The notes under the pieces were generated by a model. It ran no database searches and was not told the DNA's origin. It saw only the letters and a program-made list of their open reading frames with translations. Positions 39,417 to 48,665 of a stretch of 64,000 nucleotides of DNA are shown here, piece by piece. The DNA lies in contig NZ_OZ034750.1 of NCBI RefSeq assembly GCF_964028195.1, positions 1,302,001 to 1,366,000 on the forward strand. The letters run 5' to 3'. This DNA comes from Wolbachia endosymbiont (group A) of Pogonocherus hispidulus. GTDB taxonomy: Bacteria; Pseudomonadota; Alphaproteobacteria; Rickettsiales; Anaplasmataceae. The position numbers and the translations under genes were made by a program. Numbering within the stretch: the stretch's first letter is position 1; every line of letters starts with the position of its first letter.

Positions 39417-40397
39417 ATGAAAGCAGAAAATTTCACTAAAGAACAGATAATTGGATTCTACAGGAAAATGCTACTCATACGCAGATTTGAAGAAAAAGCA
39501 GGACAATTATATGGAATGGGATTAATAGGCGGGTTCTGTCACCTATCAATAGGGCAAGAAGCAGTTGCAGTTGGAACTCAAGCTGCATCAAAATTAGGTG
39601 ACGCTTTTATCACAAGTTATAGAGACCATGGCTTAATGCTCGCATGTGATTCTGATCCGAATGTTGTGATGGCAGAGCTTACCGGCAAAGAAACAGGATG
39701 CTCGAAAGGTAAAGGTGGTTCGATGCACGTATTTGACGTTGAAAAAAAATTCTTCGGCGGACATGGAATAGTGGGAGCACAAGTTCCAATTGGCACAGGA
39801 ATAGCATTTGCTAATAAATATAAGAAAAGAGATAACGTGGTATTCACGTATTTTGGTGACGGTGCTGCAAATCAAGGACAAGTATATGAATCATTTAATA
39901 TGGCAGCTTTGTGGAAGTTGCCTGTGGTTTACATCATAGAAAATAACGAATACGCAATGGGAACTTCTGTGCAAAGATCAACTTTAGTAACAGAGTTATA
40001 TAAAAGAGGAGAAAGTTTTGGTATTTCTGGAAAACAAGTTGATGGAATGGATTTTTTCTCTGTTTATGCGGCTACAAGCGAAGCAGCGGAACACACACGC
40101 AGCGGAAAAGGGCCTATCCTGCTTGAAATGAAGACATATCGATATCGCGGCCATTCGATGTCAGATCCTGCTACTTATCGCTTAAAAGAAGAAGTTGAAG
40201 ATATGAAGCAAAATCATGACCCTATAGGCACTTTAAAGAAGTACATGATAAATAATAAAATTGCTTCAGAAGAAGAATGCAAAGTAATTGATAAGGAAAT
40301 ACGTGATTTAGTAAAAAAGTCGGAAGATTTTGCCAAAAATAGTAAAGAACCAAGCGTTGATGAGCTGTATACTGATGTTTACAAATTTGTTAGCTAA
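39417..40397 (+). CDS. pdhA: Pyruvate dehydrogenase E1 component alpha subunit
   Basis: Decarboxylates pyruvate with thiamine diphosphate as the first step of the PDH complex. The 326 residues include SYRDHG, the ThDP-binding GDGAANQGQVYESFN near residue 146, and the phosphorylation-loop-like YRYRGHSMSDPATYR. The start at 39417 (MKAENFTKEQII) follows AAAGAAATCAAT, with no strong ribosome site. The beta subunit gene is not adjacent. Lipoate supply (lipB) and E3 (lpdA) are also in this window. Confidence 0.95.
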   Translation: MKAENFTKEQIIGFYRKMLLIRRFEEKAGQLYGMGLIGGFCHLSIGQEAVAVGTQAASKLGDAFITSYRDHGLMLACDSDPNVVMAELTGKETGCSKGKGGSMHVFDVEKKFFGGHGIVGAQVPIGTGIAFANKYKKRDNVVFTYFGDGAANQGQVYESFNMAALWKLPVVYIIENNEYAMGTSVQRSTLVTELYKRGESFGISGKQVDGMDFFSVYAATSEAAEHTRSGKGPILLEMKTYRYRGHSMSDPATYRLKEEVEDMKQNHDPIGTLKKYMINNKIASEEECKVIDKEIRDLVKKSEDFAKNSKEPSVDELYTDVYKFVS

Positions 40398-40730
40398 TTT
40401 TTTTATCCAGGTGGCAACTAACTATACGAACATTGAGATATAAGAGTAATTTGTACCAAGAAAAAGATGTCATCCAAGTAGCTGACACTGGTTTCCATCC
40501 AAGACGGCAGTAGCCCCTTCGGTGTCATTCCAGCGTCACGCGCTGGAATGACAGCAGTCCTACGTCATACCGTCACGGTATCTGGGATCCAGGAATTTTA
40601 AAGTTGGTAAGCATAAAAGTATAGCTAACGCGAGCTCTACGTCATACCGCGATTCATTCGCGGTATCTCTAGATCCCGCTAACAAGCAGCGGGATGACGA
40701 GGTTATCGTCATACCACCGCGAACCGTCAT
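40398..40730. repeat. Palindromic repeats and inverted-repeat-element fragment
   Basis: A one-ended fragment of the TGTACGAACATT element (ctatacgaacattgagatat near 40431) is followed by CCAGCG and ATACCGCG palindromes. Next comes the uninterrupted sequence aagttggtaagcataaaagt, which shows the empty site of the 12593 element. No gene. Confidence 0.75.
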
Positions 40731-41425
40731 ATCAACTATGTTTTTTTTAAATTTTTTGAATTTAGTTTTATTACAACTCTTGTTTATAATTTTGTATTTT
40801 TATTCAATTAGAAAATGCATTTTTGACAATAAACACCCTAATTTATCATAGAAAAATTTTATATCAAACAACAGATTTGGACTTTGCAGCAGCCATTGCA
40901 GCCGTTAGTACGAACATTGCTTCTACCGCCTGTTATTCTTCGATAACCAATAGCTTTTCCACTTTCTTTTGGATGCGCCAGCAAGACTTGCTACTTCTTT
41001 TCTGTTTAAGTAGCCAAGCTCTGGCATCAGACACACAAAATCTTGAGATAACTTTGCCTGGCACTGTTCTCAGAATTTTTTGGCGCTTCTGTAACTCTAG
41101 ATCTTTATCTAAGAAAATGCGATAAACCAATTCCCTGTGTTTTCTAAAGTCACTAAAGAATTAGGTAAGATATCTGAAAACTTTTTAAACAATTGTTGCT
41201 AACCAGAAGCATTATTATCAAATTCGACAACACTCTTCTGTGTGTGAACCGCAACAACATTTTTAAATTTTCCGATGTCAATACCAATAAAGTTTTGATA
41301 AGATGTAACCATATTAATAACCTCGATGGTTTATTGATTTAAGATTGTAAACGGGTGCATACATATGTCCCATGCAACTATTCAAACGTATCGAGGGCTA
41401 GTGTACCTTGATATAAACGGTTGTC
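40731..41425 (-). mobile_element. IS110-family remnant, copy 2, with internal deletion
   Basis: Almost identical to copy 1 (12745-13735) on both sides of a deletion of about 300 bp, near 41110. It includes the same non-coding end upstream of the transposase start. The left junction again falls after 'gtcata' of a palindrome. The element lies 300 bp after pdhA. Confidence 0.75.
40790..41311 (-). pseudogene. IS110 transposase, deleted copy
   Basis: The start region MVTSYQNFIGIDIGK-like and the KRQKILRTVPGKVISRF region are fused across the deletion, so the catalytic core is lost. In this copy 'caataccaataaagttttg' retains codons that copy 1 lacks near its start. Confidence 0.75.
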
Positions 41426-41695
41426 AACGCCGCGTCGGTCGCACACGCCCGCTATTCCTATAGTGAGTAGAGTTATCTTCCCTCTTGTTTCTTTTATAAC
41501 ATATTTTTAACTTACAACTGCCGCGGCGCTAACAAGCAGCGGAATGACGAACCCTCGGTAAACCCAAAACTATAGGATAAAATAGACTAAATATGGTGTA
41601 ATTTGGCTGATTTTTTTAATATTTTACAAAGTACAAAGCAAAAACTTAAACTCTTTTAAGTTGTCTTTTAGCCGCACAACTGAACAGATACAAAC
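41426..41695. repeat. 105-bp dispersed repeat and low-complexity DNA
   Basis: The 105-bp repeat ends at a truncated palindrome near 41540. After it AT-rich DNA leads to the end of the portal gene. The bases actgaacagataca near 41681 resemble an IS66 end. No gene seen. Confidence 0.6.
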
Positions 41696-42880
41696 TTAAC
41701 CTAACTCATCACCACCTGGCAGTGGTGGCAAACCAAATGCTTCCCTTTTTTCATTGAGCGTCATGAAGCTTGCGTTTTCTACGTATTTCCACAACTTCTG
41801 TCTCTTTTCCATGAGTATCTCTATTGCATCTTTATCGTATGACAAGCACAGATCCTCACCAAATTTTGGTGTCAGCCAAGAATTCAGATGACAGATAATA
41901 TTTTCTAGCGTTGGTAAAACCGTCTGTTCCCAGAGGGATAAGCGTGCTTCGACTAAATTGCTATAAGTGTTATCACCTGGTATGCCAAGCAACTGCGGCG
42001 GGACGCCAAAAGCCAGGGCAATATCACGAGCTGAACTGTGTTTGGACTCAATAAAATCCATATCCCTTGGTGATAAGCTCATTTCTTTCCACTCCAAGCC
42101 TCCTTCAAGCAATATCGGTCTTCCAGCATTGACAGAACCTGAATAATGATCATTTATTTGCTCTTTTAAGCGTTGGTACTGCTCTTGACTTAAATTTCCA
42201 CCACTCCCGTCCTTCGCTGATTTCACAACTATTGCACCACTTGGTCTTGCCCCATTTTGCAACATCGCTTGATTCCACGCACCCGCCTGATTATGCTGAT
42301 CTATACTGTATGCAGCTGCCTCAATTGGTGATAACCCATACCAATCATTCAAAGGGTTAAAGGTCTTTAGGTGCAACACTGCTGAACGTCCGGTTAGTTT
42401 ATCAACTTTAAAGTCATAACCGTTGTTATTTATGGTATAACGATAGATATAAGGAACGTTATTTCTCCCCGGAACAATTTCAACCCTATCAGGGCGCAGA
42501 AGATAAAGCTCTGTTGGTGGTTTTCTATTGTTCTGCGACTCAACCATCAATATATAAGAATTGCCGTTAACTAACCGATAAGTTACAATTCCCTCAATAA
42601 ATTCCGATTTTGATGTCATTGGATTAGGAGAATAAAGTAATTTCAGTAATGGATGGGCTTTTAGTTGCGATTTTCCCTGTTCAGTAAGCTGGCAGAGAGT
42701 AAAAGGTACCGAAGATGCAGCACTTGCAATCATATTAATTGCTCGAAAGGCAATAACATTTTTTATGTAACCTTCCTCAGCAAAACTTACATAATCACGC
42801 TTACTCCAACTTGGTTCCATCATTAGTTGCAAAGCAGAGTATTCACTGCTTTTCTTTCTTTGAAAAATGTTGAAATTCAT
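41696..42880 (-). CDS. HK97-type phage/GTA portal protein, orphan
   Basis: Portal proteins form the ring through which DNA enters a capsid. The 394 residues show family features: the start FNIFQRKK, AFRAINMIASAASSVPF, HPLLKLLYSPNP, YRLVNGNSYI, LRPDRVEIVPG, the DWYGLSPIEAAAYSID block, and FGVPPQLLGIPGDNTYSN. The ATG at 42880 has a strong ribosome site AGGAGG. No terminase, protease or capsid gene lies nearby. Rickettsiales are known to keep scattered relatives of gene-transfer-agent genes, so this may be such a relic rather than a WO prophage piece. Confidence 0.88.
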   Translation of the reverse strand: MNFNIFQRKKSSEYSALQLMMEPSWSKRDYVSFAEEGYIKNVIAFRAINMIASAASSVPFTLCQLTEQGKSQLKAHPLLKLLYSPNPMTSKSEFIEGIVTYRLVNGNSYILMVESQNNRKPPTELYLLRPDRVEIVPGRNNVPYIYRYTINNNGYDFKVDKLTGRSAVLHLKTFNPLNDWYGLSPIEAAAYSIDQHNQAGAWNQAMLQNGARPSGAIVVKSAKDGSGGNLSQEQYQRLKEQINDHYSGSVNAGRPILLEGGLEWKEMSLSPRDMDFIESKHSSARDIALAFGVPPQLLGIPGDNTYSNLVEARLSLWEQTVLPTLENIICHLNSWLTPKFGEDLCLSYDKDAIEILMEKRQKLWKYVENASFMTLNEKREAFGLPPLPGGDELG

Positions 42881-42980
42881 ATGTGCCTCCTATTTGTTGA
42901 AAAAATCGAATTTGTTAAAAAATTGAAATTGCGGTAGAATTAATATGGGATGTTAATAGTTGGTGTCATCCCAGTGCTTG

Positions 42981-43404
42981 ACACACAACTGTACGAACAT
43001 TATCTACCCGGAGGATGTCATTCCAGTGCTTGACACTGGAATCCAGGAATTTTATTAAGTTGGTAAGCATAAAAGTATAGCTTCTACGTCATACCGCGAT
43101 TTATTCGCGGTATCTTAGCATAGATCCCGCTAACAAGTAGCGGGATGACGATTGTCAGGCTAGCTGTCATCCAAGTAGCCTCTTTCTCCTGTCATTCCAG
43201 TGCCCAGACACTGGAATCCAGAAAACTTAACTTTAAATAAGTGGCTGCATAATAAAGGCTGGATCCCAGTGTCAAGCACTGGGATGACACCACCGTAAGG
43301 GAACCAGTGTCAGCTACTTGCATGGCACCTTTGTGTTTAAGGCAAAGCCTGCCATAATATTTAACACACTGCCTTCACAAATAAATGTTTGTACAGCTGT
43401 GTGT
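42981..43404. mobile_element. Composite inverted-repeat element, about 420 bp
   Basis: Left end acacacaactgtacgaacat and right end atgtttgtacagctgtgtgt are inverted repeats (19 of 21 match, 42981-43001 and 43384-43404). The inside is a patchwork of CCAGTG, ATACCGCG and CCCGCTA palindromes. It is longer than the 241-bp copy in ldcA, probably through nested palindromes. It fills most of the portal-lipB gap, which holds no gene. Confidence 0.65.
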
Positions 43405-43465
43405 CACGCTACTTGGATGACAGGAAAAGAACGCACTGCTATACTAAAAAGAAAAGAAATAGAAC

Positions 43466-44083
43466 ATGGTAGAATGGCTAATATCTAATCAGCTTATTGA
43501 TTATAACTATGCTGTAAAATTCATGGAAGAGAAAATTCAACAAATTTACAATAATTCAGCAGACGAATTGGTATGGCTACTCCAGCACCCTCCACTTTAT
43601 ACTGCAGGAATCAGTGCAACAGATGATGATATTGTTGAAAAACTATTTCCTATATATAAAACAGGAAGGGGCGGTAAACACACATATCATGGTCCAGGAC
43701 AGCGCATCATATATTTAATGTTAAACCTTAAAAAAAGAAATAAATGCGACATAAAGCTATATATTAGAGACCTAAGTAAGTGGATAATAAATGTTTTAAA
43801 GCAATTTAATATACTTGGAGAATTTAAAGAGGATAGAATAGGTGTTTGGGTGAATAACAATGGAGTAGAAAAAAAAATTGCAGCTTTTGGTATCCGTTTA
43901 AGAAAATGGGTAACTTATCATGGCATAGCGCTTAACGTCTTTCCAGACCTCTCTCACTATAAGGGTATTATTCCTTGTGGACTGCAAGGTTATGGCGTCA
44001 CATCAATGGAAGAACTAGGAGTGAAGGTTCCACTCTCTGAATTGGATGATATACTAAAAAAAGAGTTTTATAAGATATTTTAA
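43466..44083 (+). CDS. lipB: Octanoyltransferase
   Basis: Moves octanoate from acyl carrier protein to E2 and H-protein domains, the first step of lipoylation. The 205 residues show LLQHPPLYTAG, the RGGKHTYHGPGQ acyl-binding stretch, the catalytic Lys in KIAAFGIRLRKW and the nucleophile Cys in IPCGLQGYGVTS. Its stop codon shares one base with the ldcA start (TAATG), so the genes are coupled. Confidence 0.95.
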   Translation: MVEWLISNQLIDYNYAVKFMEEKIQQIYNNSADELVWLLQHPPLYTAGISATDDDIVEKLFPIYKTGRGGKHTYHGPGQRIIYLMLNLKKRNKCDIKLYIRDLSKWIINVLKQFNILGEFKEDRIGVWVNNNGVEKKIAAFGIRLRKWVTYHGIALNVFPDLSHYKGIIPCGLQGYGVTSMEELGVKVPLSELDDILKKEFYKIF

Positions 44084-45360
44084 TGATCATTTACCTTTTA
44101 TATTTTATTTTCACTTTATGTGCTAACACACAACTGTACGAACGTTGTAGTTTGGGAGCAATTCCCACCAGTGGGGTGTCATCCCAGTGCCCAGACACTG
44201 GGATCCAGCTTCTATGCAACTTAATTAAAAACGTTTGTTTTAGCGTAAGACAACTACCTTTAGCTCATCAGCTCAGTTATAAGCAAAATTTCTGGATTCC
44301 AGTGTCAAGCACTGGAATGACACCATTTGCTGTGCAATTTACCTTCAAAAATGAATGTTCGTACAGCTATGGTGCTAACACAGGTATTCATGCAATCGAC
44401 CAAGTTGATATTATTGCTCCTTCTTCCAAGGGAAAAGAATCAGATTTGACTACTATAAAAGAATATGTAGAAGCTTTGGATTTTAATCCCCATATTTCGG
44501 AGAAAATATATAGTAATGATAATCCATTCTACTCTAACTCTGATGAATTCAGAACAAATGATTTGGTTAGTGCACTAACTAATGATAGTAAAATAATTTG
44601 GTGTATCAGAGGAGGAGAAGGGGCTTCTCGGTTAATTCCCTATCTAGAAAAGTTACCCAATGATAAAAAAGAAAGGATTGCTCAAAACAAAAAAATCCTC
44701 ATAGGCTATAGCGATATAACTGCCTTGCACATCTATCTACAAGCTAAATATGATTGGCAAACTCTTCACGGCACCATGTTGGAAATGATAGTAAATAGCT
44801 CCGTTTCTGAAAGCTCTGTTGAAAAATTGAAAGAGTTAATTCTTAACAAGCGGGATTCTATCAGATTTGATAACCTAAAGATGATAAACAATGGCATTAG
44901 ACTAAAAGATGGCAGATTAGAGTCTAAAGTCATCGGTGGTAATATGACTTTAGTTGAAAATAGTATAGGAACCGCTTGGCAAATAAATGCGAAAGGTAAA
45001 ATTCTATTTTTAGAGGACATAAGAGTTTACCCATACGCAATAGAGCGCAGTTTAGATCACCTAAAACAAGCTCACATTTTTGATGGAGTGCATGCAGTAA
45101 TCTTTGGGGATTTCGTTAACTGTTATAATGATAATCTTGTTGAAGTTGTAAAAGAAAGGTTTGCAAAAAGTGTTAACTTTCCTGTATTTACAATGAAAGG
45201 GGTAGGCCATGGACATACAAATGACCCTTTACCTCTTAACACTCACGCTATTATTAGCGTTCAAGACGAAAAAGAAGGTTTGTTTTTTATGGATGTGCAG
45301 AATTTAGCTAATCTTATAGCTAATGCGAGCTCTACGTCATGCCGCCGCGGTATCTCTTAG
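44083..45360 (+). CDS. ldcA: LD-carboxypeptidase (S66) with an in-frame mobile-repeat insertion
   Basis: Removes the terminal D-Ala from peptidoglycan tetrapeptides, or acts on similar peptides. 425 residues. S66 signatures: CIRGGEGASRLIPYL, the nucleophile Ser in GYSDITALH, the Glu in FLEDIRVYPYAIER, and the His in GVGHGHTND. A signal-like hydrophobic N-terminus (residues 1-16) is separated from the enzyme by 84 residues derived from a 241-bp inverted-repeat element plus an 11-bp target duplication. The last 14 residues or so, and the stop codon, come from a CGCGGTATCT palindrome. Without these the protein would be about 330 residues, the usual size. Its activity and export are therefore uncertain. 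Confidence 0.85.
   Translation: MIIYLLYFIFTLCANTQLYERCSLGAIPTSGVSSQCPDTGIQLLCNLIKNVCFSVRQLPLAHQLSYKQNFWIPVSSTGMTPFAVQFTFKNECSYSYGANTGIHAIDQVDIIAPSSKGKESDLTTIKEYVEALDFNPHISEKIYSNDNPFYSNSDEFRTNDLVSALTNDSKIIWCIRGGEGASRLIPYLEKLPNDKKERIAQNKKILIGYSDITALHIYLQAKYDWQTLHGTMLEMIVNSSVSESSVEKLKELILNKRDSIRFDNLKMINNGIRLKDGRLESKVIGGNMTLVENSIGTAWQINAKGKILFLEDIRVYPYAIERSLDHLKQAHIFDGVHAVIFGDFVNCYNDNLVEVVKERFAKSVNFPVFTMKGVGHGHTNDPLPLNTHAIISVQDEKEGLFFMDVQNLANLIANASSTSCRRGIS
44131..44371. mobile_element. 241-bp inverted-repeat element inserted in ldcA
   Basis: The ends caactgtacgaacgttgtag and gaatgttcgtacagctatg are imperfect inverted repeats. The insert is flanked by exact copies of gtgctaacaca (44120-44130 and 44372-44382), an 11-bp target-site duplication. 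Inside are two CCAGTG palindromes (ccagtgcccagacactgg and ccagtgtcaagcactgg). The total added is 252 bp, divisible by three, and the frame used by ldcA has no stop. No transposase is encoded. Confidence 0.88.
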
Positions 45361-45429
45361 CCGCTAACAAGTAGCGGGATACTTAACCGTCATACCGCCG
45401 CGGTATCTCAGCCGCTAACAAGTAGCGGG
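45361..45429. repeat. Palindromic repeats after ldcA
   Basis: Two partial copies of the CCGCTAACAAGTAGCGGGAT palindrome with an ATACCGCCGCGGTATC palindrome between them. Confidence 0.8.
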
Positions 45430-45922
45430 ATGACGGTTGTCGTTTAGCTATAAATATTTAAGAAATTTACCAAACAAAAAAAAAGGCAAAAGAAGCCCCG
45501 TTGGTGGTTGGCTATTTACTATGTACTAAAATATCGGCGTTTTTTTATTCTAAAACGCTTGATTAAGAGCGATTTAGCTGCTTTTAACTTGCAACTAACC
45601 TACACCGCAAGTGTTTAAGAAATTTACTAAGCAGGAAAAAAGGCAAAGAAACCCCGTAGTAGCTAGCATTCAAATTCTCCCTTGTCAATTTGACGTTTTT
45701 TGCTGTCTTAAACGCTTTGTAAGCGCGTTTCGGCTTATATAGGTAAAAACCCAGAAATTTTTAAAGACATGCGATGCACGTAGTGCGAAAAATTAAACAT
45801 GAGACGCCAAATACCCTAAGTTTTTTGTCATTAACCTGCACAGATTGCGAAGATAAATAAATAGCTTCAGTTTCATGATAAGGGGGCTGGCGGAGTTTGT
45901 CAAGTAAGTTTTTTCGTTTCTA
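45430..45922 (-). repeat. Long dispersed repeat LR, copy C
   Basis: The near-identical reverse complement of copy A at 4604-5090. Its head lies 30 bases after the topA stop, in topA orientation. Identity over most of the length suggests recent copying or gene conversion between loci 40 kb apart. Recombination between A and C would invert the segment between them. Confidence 0.85.
45875..45903 (-). promoter_or_regulatory. Near-consensus promoter at the head of LR copy C
   Basis: On the minus strand TTGACA (45898-45903), 17 bases, TATCAT (45875-45880), as in copies A and B. Confidence 0.6.
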
Positions 45923-45952
45923 TTCCCAATGTTATATGGTTATGCAAGAAGT

Positions 45953-48403
45953 CTACTTTTTATTCTTAATCAACTCTAAAGCCTTCTTCAAATCTATACT
46001 CTCAATATCTGCACTCTTGCCCAAAGCAACGTTCGTTTTACCGCATTTTATATAGAATCCATACCTACCGTTGCAGATGAAAACTTCTTTTCCTTTTTCA
46101 TTAACCCCGAGAGGTTTTAACTCTTTGCGTGGACTGTTTGCAATAATTTGTACAGCTTCGCTCAATTCTGTATTCAGCACCTCTTTGGAGCTTTTCTTAA
46201 GAGAAAAGTATCTACCATCATAGAAAATATAGTACCCGAATCGTCCAAGGCCTATTTTTACTTCCTTTCCGGTTTTTGGGTGTTCTCCGATTACTTTCGG
46301 CAAGGAAAGTAATTGAGTAGCGGTGCTCAGATCAATCTCATTAACATTTATATCTTTTGGTATAGGAACCGCTTTTTTCTTTTCTGACTCATTATTAAAC
46401 TGCAGGTAAAGCCCAAAAGGACCTTTTTTAATTACTACCTCTTGTCCTGTTATATCATCTATACCTAAACTTTTTGGATATTCTGAATTGTCATTACTGC
46501 CCGTAATTTCTTTTGTATGGTTGCATTCAGGATAGTTAGAACATCCAAGGAACACTCCTGTTCGCCCAAAGTTCAATTTCAATATGCCATCAGAGCAAAT
46601 AGGACATTTCGTATTCACCTCTTTTTTTCCTTCTTCTGAACAAAACCAATCGATTACCAAATCGTGAATGCCGCTGAAAACTTCATCATGCGTCATTTGC
46701 TTGACAGAGTTTACATGACCAAAAAATGGCACCCAAAAGTGGCCTAATTCTTTTTTCCAATCTGCATGTCCATTTGAGATTAAATCAAGCTTTTCTTCCA
46801 TTTGTGCTGTGAAATCATACTCTACACAACGCTGAAAAAAAGTTTCTAAAAATATAGTAACGATTTTACCGCGGCTGCTTGGAATAAATCTTTTGCTATC
46901 CAATGAAACATACTCACGATCTTGTAATACCGAAATAATTGTTGCATAAGTTGATGGGCGACCTATACCGATTTCTTCCATTTTTTTAACAATACTTGCT
47001 TCACTATAACGAGGTGGCGGTTGAGTGAAATGCTGTTTTGGCTCAACTGAAATCAGCTTACACGCTTCCCCTTCCTTCATGGCAGGTAGCAGGCCTTCAT
47101 TTTCGGCTTCCATGTTATCTTGATAGACTTTATAAAAACCATCAAAGAATATACTTGATCCACTTGCTCGCAGAATCACTTTCTGATCAGTAGAACTAAT
47201 TTCAACTACCACTTGATCAAGAATCGCCGATTCCATTTGACTTGCAATGGTTCTTTTCCAGATTAAATCGTACAATTTAAATTGCTCTGGCGTTAAGTAA
47301 TCCTTAATACTACCCGGCGTTCTATTAATATCAGTTGGACGAATTGCTTCATGTGCTTCTTGAGCATTTTTGACCTTTTTTACATATTTACGAGGAGACT
47401 GTGGTAAATATTTATCACCATATAACGACTTAATTGACCCTCTAATTGAGTTTATAGCCTCATCTGCAATATGAAACCCATCTGTACGCATGTAAGTTAT
47501 CAACCCTACAGTTTCACCACCAATATCGATACCTTCATATAAATTTTGCGCTATGCGCATAACATTTTTCACGTTAAAATACAGCTTATTCACTGCATCT
47601 TGCTGAAGACTTGAAGTAATAAATGGAGGAAGCGGGTTTCTCTTAACTTGCTTGCGTTCTACTGTGCTTACAGCATACTGCCTTGACTCAATCTCCCTGA
47701 CTAAGTTCTTTGCCTCTTCTTCATTCTTAATATCAAATTTTTCTAGCTTTTTATTATCATAGTGGCTTAGCATAGCAAAAAAAGCCTCATCTTTGCTATT
47801 TTGCATTTCTGCCTTTATGCTCCAATACTCCTGTGTTATAAACTTACTGATTTCATCTTCCCGTTCGCATATAAGCTTTAATGCAACAGACTGCACTCGC
47901 CCTGCAGACTTGCTCCCCGACAATTTCGTCCATAACAGTGGTGACAAACTAAATCCAACTAGATAATCCAAAGCTCTGCGTGTTTGCTGTGCGCGCACTA
48001 AGTCCATATTAATTTCACGTGGATTCTTTATTGCTTCTTGAACTGCTCTCTTTGTTATCTCATTAAAGACTACTCTATAAATGTTGTTTTCATTACTGAT
48101 TGCTTTCTTTTCTTTTAATGTCTCTATCACATGCCAAGCCATTGCTTCCCCTTCTCTGTCTGGGTCTGTTGCAAGATATATATCTGATGCTTTACTCGCT
48201 GCTTTTACTAACTCTTTTATATACTTTTCTGCTTTTTCAATGGTTTCATACTTTATAGCAAAATCATTATCCGGATCGACAGAACCGTTTTTTGCTGGAA
48301 GATCCCTCACATGTCCAAAGGATGCAGCTACTTTGAACTCTTTACTTAAATATTTGCCTATTGTCTTTGCTTTCGCAGGTGATTCAACTATTAATAATGC
48401 CAT
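45953..48403 (-). CDS. topA: DNA topoisomerase I
   Basis: Type IA enzyme that relaxes negative supercoils. The Toprim domain starts MALLIVESPAKAKTI with Glu7 and has DPDREGEAMAWH. The active-site Tyr is in GLITYMRTDGF. A four-cysteine zinc ribbon (CPICSDG to CSNYPEC) and two further C-terminal repeats ending GRYGFYIKCG complete the 816-residue protein. The ATG at 48403 is well placed. Confidence 0.97.
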   Translation of the reverse strand: MALLIVESPAKAKTIGKYLSKEFKVAASFGHVRDLPAKNGSVDPDNDFAIKYETIEKAEKYIKELVKAASKASDIYLATDPDREGEAMAWHVIETLKEKKAISNENNIYRVVFNEITKRAVQEAIKNPREINMDLVRAQQTRRALDYLVGFSLSPLLWTKLSGSKSAGRVQSVALKLICEREDEISKFITQEYWSIKAEMQNSKDEAFFAMLSHYDNKKLEKFDIKNEEEAKNLVREIESRQYAVSTVERKQVKRNPLPPFITSSLQQDAVNKLYFNVKNVMRIAQNLYEGIDIGGETVGLITYMRTDGFHIADEAINSIRGSIKSLYGDKYLPQSPRKYVKKVKNAQEAHEAIRPTDINRTPGSIKDYLTPEQFKLYDLIWKRTIASQMESAILDQVVVEISSTDQKVILRASGSSIFFDGFYKVYQDNMEAENEGLLPAMKEGEACKLISVEPKQHFTQPPPRYSEASIVKKMEEIGIGRPSTYATIISVLQDREYVSLDSKRFIPSSRGKIVTIFLETFFQRCVEYDFTAQMEEKLDLISNGHADWKKELGHFWVPFFGHVNSVKQMTHDEVFSGIHDLVIDWFCSEEGKKEVNTKCPICSDGILKLNFGRTGVFLGCSNYPECNHTKEITGSNDNSEYPKSLGIDDITGQEVVIKKGPFGLYLQFNNESEKKKAVPIPKDINVNEIDLSTATQLLSLPKVIGEHPKTGKEVKIGLGRFGYYIFYDGRYFSLKKSSKEVLNTELSEAVQIIANSPRKELKPLGVNEKGKEVFICNGRYGFYIKCGKTNVALGKSADIESIDLKKALELIKNKK

Positions 48404-48490
48404 ATTGTTAATTATTTTAGTATTTAAAGATAATATGTTGAGAAATATACGATGAAAAGTAAAAAAATATTTTAATAGGTCTTGTGAATT

Positions 48491-48641
48491 TTACAGAGTA
48501 GGTTGTTCATGGTTTCCAGAAAACCCTTGGACCTTGCTATTTTCAAGTGAATTTGAAGGTCTATTACAATAGTATATGATTGCAGCAGCAACCAGACAAC
48601 AAGCTCCAACTGCTATTCCCACTGCTATAGGGAGAGTAGAC
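48491..48641 (-). pseudogene. C-terminal fragment of a membrane protein
   Basis: An open minus-strand frame of about 50 codons reads LPIAVGIAVGACCLVAAAII, then a hydrophilic end, and stops at 48491. One hydrophobic span and a short tail look like the end of a Wolbachia membrane protein. The frame closes at a stop next to the IS4 end, and no start is present, so the upstream part has been lost, probably with the IS4 insertion. Confidence 0.5.
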
Positions 48642-48665
48642 CGGCGGACCTTCCCCGCCAGCCTC

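Noticed and set aside
41696..42880. WO prophage with cytoplasmic-incompatibility (cif) genes
   Set aside because: Only a portal gene is present; no cifA/cifB-like, tail, capsid or terminase genes are seen in the window.
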